From Erysipelotrichales bacterium (GTDB lineage Bacteria; Bacillota_I; Bacilli_A; Erysipelotrichales; Erysipelotrichaceae), in contig CAJTFG010000001.1 in assembly GCA_910575705.1 (NCBI GenBank), forward strand, positions 496,001 through 560,000: 64,000 bases of DNA. The letters run 5' to 3'. This document shows, one piece after another, positions 11,283 to 21,400 of this stretch. A program made the position numbers and the translations under genes. The notes beneath the pieces are model-generated. The model searched no databases, was not told the DNA's origin, and saw only the letters and a list, made by a program, of their open reading frames with translations. How positions within the stretch are numbered: position 1 is the first letter of the stretch; each line of letters begins with the position of its first letter.

Positions 11283-12404
11283 TCACGCATATGTTCTTAC
11301 CGGTAAAACAAGCTGCAAAACATTGTCATCATTTACAGATTGTATGATAAACGGCTTCATATCCCCGCAAAAAGAAAATTTAACAAGAGGCCCATTCAAC
11401 GCTTTGAGAGCATCAAATACATAACGGCCGTTACAGCTGATCTCTAAGTTCTTTCCGGTAAAGCTGGCACTGTTTAAGATCTCCGTAGAAGATCCTACTT
11501 CGGCAGATTTCGTGGAAAGAACGCATTCTGTTTCACTTAGATTAAATTTTATAACCGATACACCGTCATTTTTAATGAAGCTTGCACGATCGATGGCATT
11601 TAACAAATCGATCGCATCAATGGTAAGTTCATATTCAAAGGAAGTAGGTATCAGACGATCCGTTTCCGGATATACACCGTCGATCAATCTTGTCTGTAAG
11701 ATCGTACTACCTATGATAAACTGTGCTTTCTTATCATTTACGGCAATTTCAATTATTTCCGTATCATCGATCGTTTTGCTGACTTCAGCCAGTGATTTTG
11801 CAGGTACGGTAATATTAAAGTTCATCGCTTCCTGCAAATCGATATCTTTTTTTGCCAATCGATAAGAGTCAGTCGCAACACAGCTCAGCCGGCTTCCGTT
11901 TCCATGGAAGTTAACGCCTGTTAATACCGGTCTTGTTTCTTTATCGCTTGTCGCAAAGGATGTCTGTAAAATAATCGTACGCAGATAATCGCCTTGGATC
12001 GTGAAAGATGCGTTTGGCTTCGTAAAATCGATTGCCGGATATTCACTCGCTTTCATACCGTTGATTTTAAATTCCGCAGTATTTCCGCTAATCTTAGTAA
12101 GGCTGCCATCCATGACTTCAAATTCCAGTTCTTCCGCATCGATCTTTCGTACGATCTCCAATATGTATCGAGATTCGATAACGATAGATCCGTTATCAAG
12201 TATTTGTAATGTATAATTTTCTTGTCCTGTCTTTAGAGATGTCTGTATGGATATATCAGAATCGCTTCCCGTTAGTGTCAAAGAATCATTTTCGGCAACG
12301 ATCTTTATTCCGGAAAATGCAGGAAGAGGCGAATAAGCGGATATTGCTCGTGCGGTTACGGATAATACGTTATAGAATTGGCGTTTTGATACTTTGAAAT
12401 ACAT
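11283..12404 (-). CDS. dnaN: DNA polymerase III beta sliding clamp
   Basis: At 373 residues this is the full-length processivity clamp, made of three similar domains. It begins MYFKVSKRQFYNVL and ends QLVLPVRTYA, matching the conserved C-terminal hydrophobic-pocket strand (the family consensus is LPMR). It lies 145 nt downstream of dnaA on the same strand. Its spacer carries TGTGGATAT (12457-12465) and TGTGGATGT (12531-12539), possible DnaA boxes. Confidence 0.98.
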   Translation of the reverse strand: MYFKVSKRQFYNVLSVTARAISAYSPLPAFSGIKIVAENDSLTLTGSDSDISIQTSLKTGQENYTLQILDNGSIVIESRYILEIVRKIDAEELEFEVMDGSLTKISGNTAEFKINGMKASEYPAIDFTKPNASFTIQGDYLRTIILQTSFATSDKETRPVLTGVNFHGNGSRLSCVATDSYRLAKKDIDLQEAMNFNITVPAKSLAEVSKTIDDTEIIEIAVNDKKAQFIIGSTILQTRLIDGVYPETDRLIPTSFEYELTIDAIDLLNAIDRASFIKNDGVSVIKFNLSETECVLSTKSAEVGSSTEILNSASFTGKNLEISCNGRYVFDALKALNGPLVKFSFCGDMKPFIIQSVNDDNVLQLVLPVRTYA

Positions 12405-12549
12405 GATGGATGTCCCCTTTCTTCTTTTTTCTTTTTATAGGATATAATAATAAGCATGTGGATATTGTGGAAAATATAAAATATCCTTTATATTAAAAGT
12501 AAATAGATCACTTTTTCATCGTTGATGAATTGTGGATGTATGTGGGAAA
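12405..12549. promoter_or_regulatory. dnaA-dnaN spacer with possible DnaA boxes
   Basis: This AT-rich spacer holds two DnaA-box-like 9-mers, at 12457 (TGTGGATAT) and 12531 (TGTGGATGT), plus TTGTGG at 12465. In Bacillus the origin is bipartite around dnaA, and this spacer could be the second half here. Confidence 0.55.
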
Positions 12550-13905
12550 TTATTTGTGAACACCGAGCTGTTGTTCGATTTTTTTCAATGCCTGTCGAAA
12601 TGTCTCTTTTTCTTTCAGCATTTTCAGCATTTTATCATAAGAAGACATGACCGTGGAATGATCTCTGTTTCCGAATTCAGCTCCGATCTTCGCAAATGGC
12701 ATTTCCAGATGCTTGCGACAAAGGTAAATGGCGATATGCCGTGCATTGGCGATATTTGCCGTACGTGATTTGGATTCGATCTGCTGTTTTGTCAAACCGT
12801 AGAAATCACAGACGCATTTCTTGATTTTTTTGACTGTGATCTCTTCATCTTTTTTAATAAGCGGATCTTCTTTGAATATTTCGCTGGCGAAGGTCAGATC
12901 GATTCGTGCAGGATTGTACAAGATCGCTTTAAAGAATAATTCATTTAAAGCGCCTTCTAGTTTTCGCACATCGCTGGAAAATTTGGTAGCGATAAAATCA
13001 AGCACATCGTCATCAATTCGTATGGATTCTTCTCTTCCTTCCATTTTTTTATGGAGGATCGCTTTTGATGTTTCAAATTCCGGAGAACCGATGGATACCG
13101 ATAATCCGCTGCTAAATCTTGATATCAGACGATTTTCGATCCCTTTTAATTCGCGGGGATGAATGTCACTCGTGATGACGATTTGTTTATTGTTGCTGAC
13201 AAGACGATTGTAAAGATTAAAGAAGATCTCTTGGGAAGTGCTTTGCGTTAAACGCTGAATATCATCGATTAAGAGATAGTCTACTTCGCTGATGCGATCT
13301 TTTACTTCTTCTACCGTTTTATTTTTCATCGCTTCTATAAGCAGCGTTACGAAATCTTCGCTGTAGATATATAGTACTTTTTCTTCCGGCTTATTGTGTT
13401 TTACATAATTTCCGATCGCATGAAGGAGATGCGTTTTTCCTAAACCGGAATTTCCGAAGATAAACAGAGGATTATTGAATTTTCCTGGATAATAGCAGCA
13501 AGATAAGGCGGCCGCTTGGGCTTCTCGATTATTTTTTCCTACGATGAAATTATCAAAGGTATATTCCATTTTTATCTTATCATCCAGCAATGTATCATTG
13601 CGTTGTTTGACAACGCCGCTTGTCTGAATGCCTTCAATTTCATTTTTTAATAAGATCTGACATGATATGGGCTGTTCCAAAACCGCGGATAATTGTTGTT
13701 GGATAAATTCGATAGAATCCATCATGATCTGTTTATTTACTTTGTAAGGAACTTGAATTACAGCAAATTCATCGCTGATGTCGAATAATGTCGAATCTTT
13801 GATCCACGTGTTGAAAACGGCAGGATCAAAATGTCCGCTTGCTGAAATATTCTGCAGTGTTGTATTCCATAGTTCCTGTAAATGTGACTGTAGATAATTC
13901 GACAT
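12550..13905 (-). CDS. dnaA: Chromosomal replication initiator DnaA
   Basis: This 451-residue AAA+ initiator shows Walker A GNSGLGKTH, Walker B LLIDDIQRL, and the C-terminal DnaA signature around FGNRDHSTVMSSYDKM that binds DnaA boxes. The N-terminal domain I (about residues 1-85) and a short linker precede the ATPase. AAGGAGC sits upstream of the ATG. Transcription diverges from rpmH across the origin. Confidence 0.98.
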   Translation of the reverse strand: MSNYLQSHLQELWNTTLQNISASGHFDPAVFNTWIKDSTLFDISDEFAVIQVPYKVNKQIMMDSIEFIQQQLSAVLEQPISCQILLKNEIEGIQTSGVVKQRNDTLLDDKIKMEYTFDNFIVGKNNREAQAAALSCCYYPGKFNNPLFIFGNSGLGKTHLLHAIGNYVKHNKPEEKVLYIYSEDFVTLLIEAMKNKTVEEVKDRISEVDYLLIDDIQRLTQSTSQEIFFNLYNRLVSNNKQIVITSDIHPRELKGIENRLISRFSSGLSVSIGSPEFETSKAILHKKMEGREESIRIDDDVLDFIATKFSSDVRKLEGALNELFFKAILYNPARIDLTFASEIFKEDPLIKKDEEITVKKIKKCVCDFYGLTKQQIESKSRTANIANARHIAIYLCRKHLEMPFAKIGAEFGNRDHSTVMSSYDKMLKMLKEKETFRQALKKIEQQLGVHK

Positions 13906-14462
13906 AATAAGCTCCTTCGATAAACTAAGATAATTTTACTATAAATAAAAAGAAAATACTATGAATTTTATGAATAAAAAAGAAAAGAATGTGGGAAATA
14001 ATCGTTTTATAATATTTCTTAAAAATGATGAAAACATTTTAGTTTTCCACCAAAAAGAAAACGAATATTTGATAGGTATCGATAAAAATAGAATTATCCA
14101 CATATTTCTACATGGAAAACATGTGGATAATACGTGGTTGAAAACTCATATATGTGGAAAACTGGAAAACTCATGTTTTTAAAAGAGACTTATCAACGCT
14201 GAAATAAACCTTAAAATGCTTTTTATAAAGACATATATAATAAAATCCACATTTTCCACATTTGGTGGAAAACATAAAAAAATTTATGGTATAAAACTTG
14301 TGGATAATAACCGATAAGATAATTTTCCGCTTTCTATGAATGTTAAAAATATGTATTTCATTGAAATACGGGAATATTTTTTCTTTTATAAGAAGCGGAT
14401 TGTGTAAAAGTGATGAAATGGGAATATTTCCCATAGATATTAGATTTCTATACGATGTTTTA
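13906..14462. other. oriC: Chromosomal replication origin (oriC)
   Basis: This strongly AT-rich region between dnaA and rpmH has perfect DnaA boxes at 14094-14102 (TTATCCACA), 14122-14130 (TGTGGATAA) and 14299-14307 (TGTGGATAA). There are many near-matches, such as TATGTGGAAAA near 14150 and TTTTCCACA near 14250. Position next to dnaA and rpmH, box clustering and AT content all agree. No protein-coding frame here looks real. Confidence 0.9.
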
Positions 14463-14491
14463 TTGACTTATGAGTGCATTTTAGGTATAAT
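14463..14491 (+). promoter_or_regulatory. rpmH promoter
   Basis: A -35 hexamer TTGACT (14463-14468) and a -10 hexamer TATAAT (14486-14491) are separated by 17 bases, a near-consensus vegetative promoter. It would drive rpmH and rnpA. Confidence 0.88.
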
Positions 14492-14545
14492 TTACGAGCA
14501 ATGCTCAATTTGTAACAATTAAATAAGAAGTGGAGGTGGCTCATT

Positions 14546-14680
14546 ATGAAGAGAACGTATCAACCGAGCAAAAGAAAACACCAGAAAACTCATGGATTCA
14601 GAGCCAGAATGGCTACTGTAGGAGGACGCAGAGTATTAGCGCGTCGCCGCAGCAAAGGTAGAAAAGTGTTATCAGCTTAA
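14546..14680 (+). CDS. rpmH: 50S ribosomal protein L34
   Basis: The 44-residue frame begins [20 protein letters not shown] and contains the family pattern [20 protein letters not shown] lies upstream of the ATG. It is followed by a terminator and then rnpA, the universal rpmH-rnpA order next to oriC. Confidence 0.98.
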   Translation: MKRTYQPSKRKHQKTHGFRARMATVGGRRVLARRRSKGRKVLSA

Positions 14681-14709
14681 AAATCACCTTTTCGAGGTGA
14701 TTTTTTTCA
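14677..14709 (+). terminator. Rho-independent terminator or attenuator after rpmH
   Basis: AAATCACCT, loop TTTCG, AGGTGATTT and a T run follow the rpmH stop. It would lower rnpA transcription relative to rpmH. Confidence 0.88.
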
Positions 14710-14747
14710 TATGTATACAACTATATTATATATAGGAAAGGAAAATT

Positions 14748-15080
14748 ATGAAAAAGCAGTTTCGTATCAAGGATACTCGCGAATTTTCACAGATCATGAA
14801 TTGCAAGCAGTTCTATGTTTCTCCGTCGATGGTAATCTATGTTAAAAAAAGAAAAGAAGATTGGGCGCGGGTAGGCTTGTCAGTAGGAAAGCGCATGGGA
14901 AATGCGGTCGTGCGAAATAAGATCAAACGTCAGATCCGCGAAATGGTACATGAACTGTATACGTTTGATGAAGAATTTGATACAATAATTTTAGTTCGTG
15001 AACAATATTGTACAGAAAATTATATAAACAATAAAAAATGCTTGGAAAGATTGCTTAAAAAAGTTAAAATAGTAAAGTAA
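14748..15080 (+). CDS. rnpA: Ribonuclease P protein component
   Basis: At 110 residues this is the basic protein subunit that helps RNase P RNA cleave tRNA 5' leaders. The RNP-P signature is RVGLSVGKRMGNAVVRN followed by KIKRQIREM. AGGAAAGG lies upstream of the ATG. It is followed by yidC at 23 nt, as expected in this cluster. Confidence 0.97.
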   Translation: MKKQFRIKDTREFSQIMNCKQFYVSPSMVIYVKKRKEDWARVGLSVGKRMGNAVVRNKIKRQIREMVHELYTFDEEFDTIILVREQYCTENYINNKKCLERLLKKVKIVK

Positions 15081-15103
15081 GCGAATAAGCGAGGAGAGTA
15101 AAA

Positions 15104-15994
15104 ATGAAAACGTTTTTCAAAGATAAGAAAAAACTGATGATCCTCAGCGTTATGGTACTGTTAACATTAGTTGCATGTAAAACGGCGCGCAATGCCGACG
15201 GTACTATTAATCCTGAGATGATCATATCACTGGATACAGGATTTGGTGAAACGCTCAGTACCGGATGGTTTGACGGCTTGATTGTGTGGCCGATCGCCAC
15301 GTTGATTAATTTTATATCACAATATACCGATGCCGGTGTTGCGATCATCATCGTTACCGCATTAATTAATATCTTGATTTCTGCATGTACTTTAAAATCG
15401 CAGATCAGCGCTCAGCGCATTCAGATGCTGCAGCCGGAATTAAATAAGATCCAGCAAAAATATGCCGGTAAATCGGATCAAAGAAGTCAGATGATGCAGG
15501 CACAGGAAATGCAGGCTTTGTATAAGAAATATGATATTAATCCGTTTACGTCGATACTGGGACCGTTTTTACAGCTTCCGGTCATTATGGGAATGTATCT
15601 TGCTACACAGAGATCAGAAGCGGTTATTAACGGATCTTTTATGGGAATCAGTTTGGAAAAAACCGTACAAGGCGGTATCAGTGAAGGAATGTGGGTATAT
15701 CTTCTGATCTTTGCTTTGATGGTATTCTTCCAGTTTCTTGCTTTAAAGTTCCCGCAGTGGCTGCAAAAGTGGAAGAAAAAGAAAAATCATGTCAAAGAGA
15801 AAAAATATGCGGAACCTGAGAAAAAAGCAGGCGGTATGGCAGGCTCTATGAATATGATGATGTACATGTCTACCATTTTGATCGCATGGTTAGGATTTAC
15901 TTGGCCATTAGGAATGTCTTTCTACTGGTTGGTATCTTCTATTGTAAGAATTATTCAGAATATCGTGATCAGTCAATTCTTTATGAAGGATTAA
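15104..15994 (+). CDS. yidC: YidC/Oxa1 family membrane protein insertase (SpoIIIJ type)
   Basis: At 296 residues this is a Gram-positive-length YidC. It has a lipoprotein signal (MILSVMVLLTLVAC; lipid-modified Cys25) and five predicted membrane segments (near residues 62-82, 85-100, 145-165, 195-215 and 250-285). A cytoplasmic basic loop (QKWKKKKNHVKEKK) precedes the last ones. It inserts membrane proteins with or without SecYEG. The following jag gene belongs to the same transcript. Confidence 0.96.
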   Translation: MKTFFKDKKKLMILSVMVLLTLVACKTARNADGTINPEMIISLDTGFGETLSTGWFDGLIVWPIATLINFISQYTDAGVAIIIVTALINILISACTLKSQISAQRIQMLQPELNKIQQKYAGKSDQRSQMMQAQEMQALYKKYDINPFTSILGPFLQLPVIMGMYLATQRSEAVINGSFMGISLEKTVQGGISEGMWVYLLIFALMVFFQFLALKFPQWLQKWKKKKNHVKEKKYAEPEKKAGGMAGSMNMMMYMSTILIAWLGFTWPLGMSFYWLVSSIVRIIQNIVISQFFMKD

Positions 15995-16007
15995 GGAGGA
16001 ATTGTCA

Positions 16008-16628
16008 ATGAAAACATATACCGGGAAACATATCGATGATATATTGAAAGAAGCGGCTGCTGATAAAAATACGACAGTAGAAAATCTGACATACCATATC
16101 GTTGAAGAAGTATCCGGATTTCTTGGATTAGGTACGAAGGTAACGGCAGAAGTTTACAGCAACGGCGACATTGCGGAATTTATGAAAGATTATCTGCGTA
16201 CGTATTTTGATAACATTCATATGGGTGCGGAAATCGATATTCGAATGGATGATGATGATTTTTACCATGTAAATATCGATGCGGAAAATAATGCTATTTT
16301 GATTGGAAAAAACGGTCAGACGTTGCAGGCGCTTAACAATGTCTTAAAATCTGCTGTTTCTTCTGAATTTAAAAAGAGGATCGGAGTACTTATCGATATT
16401 AACGGATATAAAAAGGACAAATATCACAAGATATGTTCTCTTGCCCACCGCGTTGCTAAATCTGTACAGCGCACAAAAACAGATGCCGTATTAGATCCGA
16501 TGCCTGCGGATGAGCGTAAGGCCATTCACAACTATCTGGCAAATATGAAGTATGTTTCTACGGTCAGTGAAGGAGAAGGAAAAGAAAGACGACTGAAGAT
16601 CGTATATAACCCTAGTAAGGATGAGTAA
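16008..16628 (+). CDS. jag: RNA-binding protein Jag/KhpB
   Basis: This 206-residue protein has the Jag-N domain (MKTYTGKHIDDILKEAA), a KH domain (about residues 90-150, with the GKNGQTLQALNN loop) and a C-terminal R3H domain (RKAIHNYLAN). The family binds RNA together with KhpA and affects cell elongation and division. I chose ATG 16008 because GGAGG is 8 nt upstream; the in-frame TTG at 16002 is too close to it. Confidence 0.95.
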   Translation: MKTYTGKHIDDILKEAAADKNTTVENLTYHIVEEVSGFLGLGTKVTAEVYSNGDIAEFMKDYLRTYFDNIHMGAEIDIRMDDDDFYHVNIDAENNAILIGKNGQTLQALNNVLKSAVSSEFKKRIGVLIDINGYKKDKYHKICSLAHRVAKSVQRTKTDAVLDPMPADERKAIHNYLANMKYVSTVSEGEGKERRLKIVYNPSKDE

Positions 16629-16640
16629 ATCATCCTTTTT
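16614..16640 (+). terminator. Terminator after jag
   Basis: AAGGATGA, loop GTAA, ATCATCCTT and a T run overlap the jag stop codon and end the rpmH-rnpA-yidC-jag cluster. Confidence 0.85.
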
Positions 16641-16718
16641 TTGTCATTTTTTTCCATATATTTCTATATTATTTTTTTAATCGATAATGTTATAATACTT
16701 ATGGAAATGAGGAAATAA

Positions 16719-17804
16719 ATGAATCTTTTTTTGTCATACTGCCGTCAGCAATATAAAAAACAAAGAAATGTGATCGTCGTCATATATTTTTTCGTATGCT
16801 TTATTTTCTATTTGATATGCGGTCCTAAAGTTATCAACTATCTTTGTGGCGCGGAAAATTTCGATCGTATCGATCTGCAGGATGTAGCAAGCGATCGAAC
16901 CTTTTTCAGTTTACGAAACATGGATAATCGATATGTAAAGAAACATTTTACAATGATCAGTCCGGGAATTGCCGATCAGGTAAAAAATCATAGGACTATC
17001 GGTATTTACTATTTATATCCCATTGATGAAAGCAGATATATGATTGTCTTTGCCGATGCGGCCACCTGGCAGGATACAGAAGGATTATATTATGGAGATA
17101 TAGAGGAAATCGAACTGCAAGGAGGTTTTGCTGCGCTTGATGATGAGATAAAACAATATGCTTTTTCCTATTTGCATGCGGCAGATCCTCATATATTTTA
17201 TAATATGCAGCCGGTGGAAGAATCGTTGCTTCCATACATGTTTGTCAGTAATCAAATCGGAAAAACACCGGTATATCTTGTACAAACCGCTTCTTATGGC
17301 TTTTTGTTTCTTTTAGCATTGATCCCTTTATTTTTCTTTATAGACAGTCGTTTTTCCTCTTTGAAAAAAACAAAGGAAAGTATCGGAAAGCTATCAGAAA
17401 AGGAAAGAGAAGAGATCGATAAAGAATTTAAAGAAAGTAAGCGGTATCGTCACGTCCGTTTGGGGAAAAAATTATTATTTTATCGTTTTCTTTTACAGCA
17501 TGCGCTTATCCGCTATGAGGATATCGTATGGATGTACATTGAAAAGCATACGACGGATATTATCGGAACGTATAGTCTTTTTATGTATACAAAAGATGGA
17601 GAGCGCATCCGTGTGCTCTTAGGACGTGAGAAGAAAACGGCAATGAAATTGGCAGATGATATACATCATCATAACCCCGATATTCTTCTCGGTTATCAGG
17701 CGCAGCTGGAAAATAAATATCGTATATCCAAAGAAGAATTTTTGAAGATGATACAGGAATTAAAAGGTGATCCAAAAGAAGAAGATAAAACAGAAGAGAA
17801 GTAA
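16719..17804 (+). CDS. Two-pass membrane protein of unknown function
   Basis: This 361-residue protein has one membrane segment near the N-terminus (VIVVIYFFVCFIFYLICG, about 19-36) and another at about 190-210 (GFLFLLALIPLFFFI). An about 150-residue presumably extracytoplasmic domain lies between them. The cytoplasmic C-terminal part is basic and acidic, with a PH-like stretch (LIRYEDIVWMYIEKH...GTYSLFMYTKDGERIRVLLG). I do not recognise the family with certainty. AAATGAGGAAA precedes the ATG and a terminator follows, so it is probably monocistronic. Confidence 0.75.
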   Translation: MNLFLSYCRQQYKKQRNVIVVIYFFVCFIFYLICGPKVINYLCGAENFDRIDLQDVASDRTFFSLRNMDNRYVKKHFTMISPGIADQVKNHRTIGIYYLYPIDESRYMIVFADAATWQDTEGLYYGDIEEIELQGGFAALDDEIKQYAFSYLHAADPHIFYNMQPVEESLLPYMFVSNQIGKTPVYLVQTASYGFLFLLALIPLFFFIDSRFSSLKKTKESIGKLSEKEREEIDKEFKESKRYRHVRLGKKLLFYRFLLQHALIRYEDIVWMYIEKHTTDIIGTYSLFMYTKDGERIRVLLGREKKTAMKLADDIHHHNPDILLGYQAQLENKYRISKEEFLKMIQELKGDPKEEDKTEEK

Positions 17805-17806
17805 TA

Positions 17807-17836
17807 AACCGCTTTCGAAAAGAAAGCGATTTTTTG
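17807..17836 (+). terminator. Rho-independent terminator
   Basis: ACCGCTTTC, loop GAAAA, GAAAGCGATTTTTT follow the stop of the membrane protein. Confidence 0.85.
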
Positions 17837-17892
17837 TACTTACTTTTTTTCATAGTTAGGGTATAATAGAAAATACGAATCGAGGTGTATAT

Positions 17893-18453
17893 ATGAAGCT
17901 GATCGTCGGATTGGGGAATCCTGGTAAAGAATATGAAATGACTCGTCATAATGCGGGCTTTTGTGTTATGGATGCTCTGGAAAAAAAATTGGGAGCATCG
18001 ATTTCGAATAAAAAATTCAAAGCGCTGATCGATATGGTTACGATACATGGTGAAAAAGTATTGCTTATGAAACCGCAGACATATATGAATGCAAGCGGAG
18101 AAGCCGTTCAACAAGCCATGCATTTTTATCGGATCGAGCCTAAGGACATCATCATTATCTTTGATGATATGGACTTACCGGTCGGTATGATTCGGCTTCG
18201 TGAAAAAGGAAGTGCCGGTGGACAAAAAGGAATGAAAAACATCATCCAACTCGTCGGAACACAAGAGATACCACGTATTCGCATCGGTATAGGAAAACAT
18301 GATAATATTCCAACAGTTGATTATGTATTAGGAAAGATCGAAAAAGAAAACAAAGAAAAATTTTTACATGCGGTAGAAAAGGCAAGGGATGCTGTCATTT
18401 ATAGCATAGATCATACATTTACCGATACGATGACAGCTTTTAACAGAAAATGA
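17893..18453 (+). CDS. pth: Peptidyl-tRNA hydrolase
   Basis: At 186 residues it has the standard length. The active-site block GLGNPGKEYEMTRHNAGF carries catalytic His19, and FDDMDLP supplies the catalytic Asp. The enzyme recycles tRNA from prematurely released peptidyl-tRNA. The stop overlaps the mfd start (ATGA), giving the widespread pth-mfd pair. Confidence 0.97.
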   Translation: MKLIVGLGNPGKEYEMTRHNAGFCVMDALEKKLGASISNKKFKALIDMVTIHGEKVLLMKPQTYMNASGEAVQQAMHFYRIEPKDIIIIFDDMDLPVGMIRLREKGSAGGQKGMKNIIQLVGTQEIPRIRIGIGKHDNIPTVDYVLGKIEKENKEKFLHAVEKARDAVIYSIDHTFTDTMTAFNRK

Positions 18454-21400
18454 TCATGCGACAGTTATGCAGGGAGTTAGAAAATAATCCGGCGGTTCAA
18501 AGTATCCTTCATAAAGAAAGCGCACTTGGCAATCTGTCGCTGAGTGAAGAAGCATTATTGCTGGCAACTGCCTTTACACAATCTTCTCAATCGTTTTTCA
18601 TCGTGAAAAACAATGCTTATTCGGCACAGAAATTGCAAGAACGACTGCAATGTCTGTTAGAAGAACCGGTGCTGTTTTTTCATAAGGAAGATTCTTTTCG
18701 CGTAGAAGCGATCGCCGCTTCTCCGGAAACAAGAGCAGATCAGATGGAAGTTATGCACATGCTTCTGAAAACAAAAAAAGTCCTATGTGTTACGCACACA
18801 GGTGCCGTCATGCGCTATCTTCCTTCTCCGAAAGTATTTAAAGAACATACGCTGCAAATAGAAACAGATCAGGAGATCTCCTTTGAAGAGTTGAAAAAAC
18901 GGTTGTTTTCCGCCGGATATACACATGTTGATCGTGTTGATCAACCGCTTTGTTATGCCAGCCGCGGCGGTATCGTCGATGTGTATTCCATCAATCACGA
19001 ATATCCGATCCGCATTGAGTTTTTTGACAACATCATAGAATCCATACGTTATTTTGATATATCTACACAAAGAACAATAAAAGTTATCCGACAAGCCGAT
19101 ATCATTCCTGCGAGTGATCTTTTATTTACGGATCGTCAGATCGGTACGATCGTTGAAAAGGCAAATGCCGATATGCGAAAACATGAGCGTCTTTTGCAAG
19201 GCACAAGTAAAGAAGAGCTGCGTCTGCACGTTGATCATGATCTTGACGGTATATGCAATCATGCTAAAGATGCACATCTCTATAAATATTTTGCGTATGT
19301 ACATGATCCGTCAACCATCCTTGATTATGTGGAAGATCCGTTGGTCATAGTATCCAGTGAAGAAGAAATCCATGATAATGAAAGAAGAATAACGGAAGAG
19401 ACCGTTTCCTATATACAGGAACTCTACGAGGAAGGACAATCCCTTCCTGTTTATGATCTTTTCTCAGATATCTCCTCACTGATAGCTCCGTATCATCCGA
19501 TCCGTTTTCATCTGTTTGCGGATCATAAGAAATCCATACAAAGCGGTATCCTCATACAGACACAGATCAATTTGCTGTTTGAAAAAAATATGGAGGAAGT
19601 ATGTCGGCAAGGAAAAACCAAACGTGTCATTCTCCTTGTAAACCATAAAGAAAAAGAAACAATTTTGCGATATGCAAAGGATCACAATATTACCTTACGT
19701 GTATTGACGGATAAAGATGAGATTCAGGAAGGTATTCAGATCATGGAACATTCCTTTCCGGAAGGATTTCTATGTACGAAAGAAAATATCAGCGTCTTTA
19801 CCGGAAAAGAACTCTTTCAGGAAGCACCGAAATTATCGCGGTATTCCAATAAATTTAAAGAAGCGGAAGTACTTCATGATTACATGGAACTAGAACCCGG
19901 AGACTACATCGTGCATAACCTTCATGGTATTGGAAAATATTTGGGCATCGTGACAAAGACGATCAATGATGTAAAAAAAGATTTTTTAAATATCGCCTAT
20001 AAAGGTGACGATATCCTCTTAGTGCCGTTGGATCAATTCCGTCTTGTCAGAAAGTTCGTATCGAAGGAAGGTGCTTCTCCGAAACTGAATAAACTAGGCA
20101 GCGGTGATTGGGAAAAAACAAAATCACGTATTCATGAAAAAATCGCTGAACTGGCAGAGCGTTTGATGAAGCTGTATTCTGTTCGCGAAGGAAAGATCGG
20201 ATTTGCCTTTTCTAAGGATACACCTCTGCAAAAGCAGTTTGAGGATGATTTTGAATATGAATTGACGGATGATCAGAAAAAAGCGATTGAAGAGATCAAG
20301 TTGGATATGGAAAGCAGCCAGCCGATGGATCGCTTGTTATGCGGTGATGTGGGATTCGGGAAGACGGAAGTTGCCATACGTGCAGCGTTTAAAGCGGTAG
20401 TGGATGGTAAACAGGCAGCTTTTTTATGTCCTACGACGATCCTTTCTTTGCAGCACTATAAAACATTTAAAAAACGATTCCAGAATTATCCGGTTGAAAT
20501 TGAGATGATCAATCGCTTCGTTCCCCTGAAAGATCAAAAACAGATCTTACAGCGTTTAAAAAACGGACAGGTAGATATTCTGATCGGGACGCATCGGTTG
20601 TTATCCGGTGACGTCGTGTTTAAAGATCTCGGATTTCTGGTCATTGATGAAGAACAGCGATTCGGTGTAGAGCATAAAGAAAAGATCAAAGAATTGAAAA
20701 ACAGTATTGATGTGCTTTCTTTAAGTGCGACGCCTATACCGAGAACTTTGCAGATGTCTCTTATCGGCATACGTTCACTATCGCAGTTGGATACTCCTCC
20801 GCTGAATCGTATGCCGGTGCAGACTTATGTGATCGAGAAAAATTTTCAGACATCGGTAGAGATCATGCAGCGGGAGCTTTCCCGAGACGGGCAAGTGTTT
20901 TACCTTTATAATAATGTAAAAGATATTTATACATTGGCTAACCGTTTTAAAAAAGCACTTCCCGATGCGGCAATTGCCGTGGCGCACGGACAGATGCATC
21001 GTGATGATATCGAAGAAGTGATGATGAAGTTTACGGCGAATGAATATCAGATCCTTTTTTGTACGACGATCATAGAAACAGGAATCGATATACCGAATGC
21101 GAATACGATCATCATCGATCAGGCTGACCGGTTTGGATTGTCTCAGCTGTATCAGATCAAGGGAAGAGTCGGAAGAAGTGATCGTCTTGCGTATGCATAT
21201 TTGATGTATGATCCGCAAAAACAGCTAAGTGAAATCGCGATGAAGCGGTTGACATCGATAAAAGAATTCACGCAGCTAGGAAGCGGATATAAGATTGCGA
21301 TGCGCGATCTTACGATACGCGGTGCGGGTGATATGCTGGGACCTCAGCAAGCGGGTTTTATCGATACGGTCGGTATCGATATGTACATTGAGATGCTGAA

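Noticed and set aside
13961-14182. 73-codon frame in the dnaA-rpmH interval
   Set aside because: It overlaps the DnaA boxes, is AT-driven (Asn/Lys/Ile rich) and lacks a ribosome site, so it is better explained as oriC.
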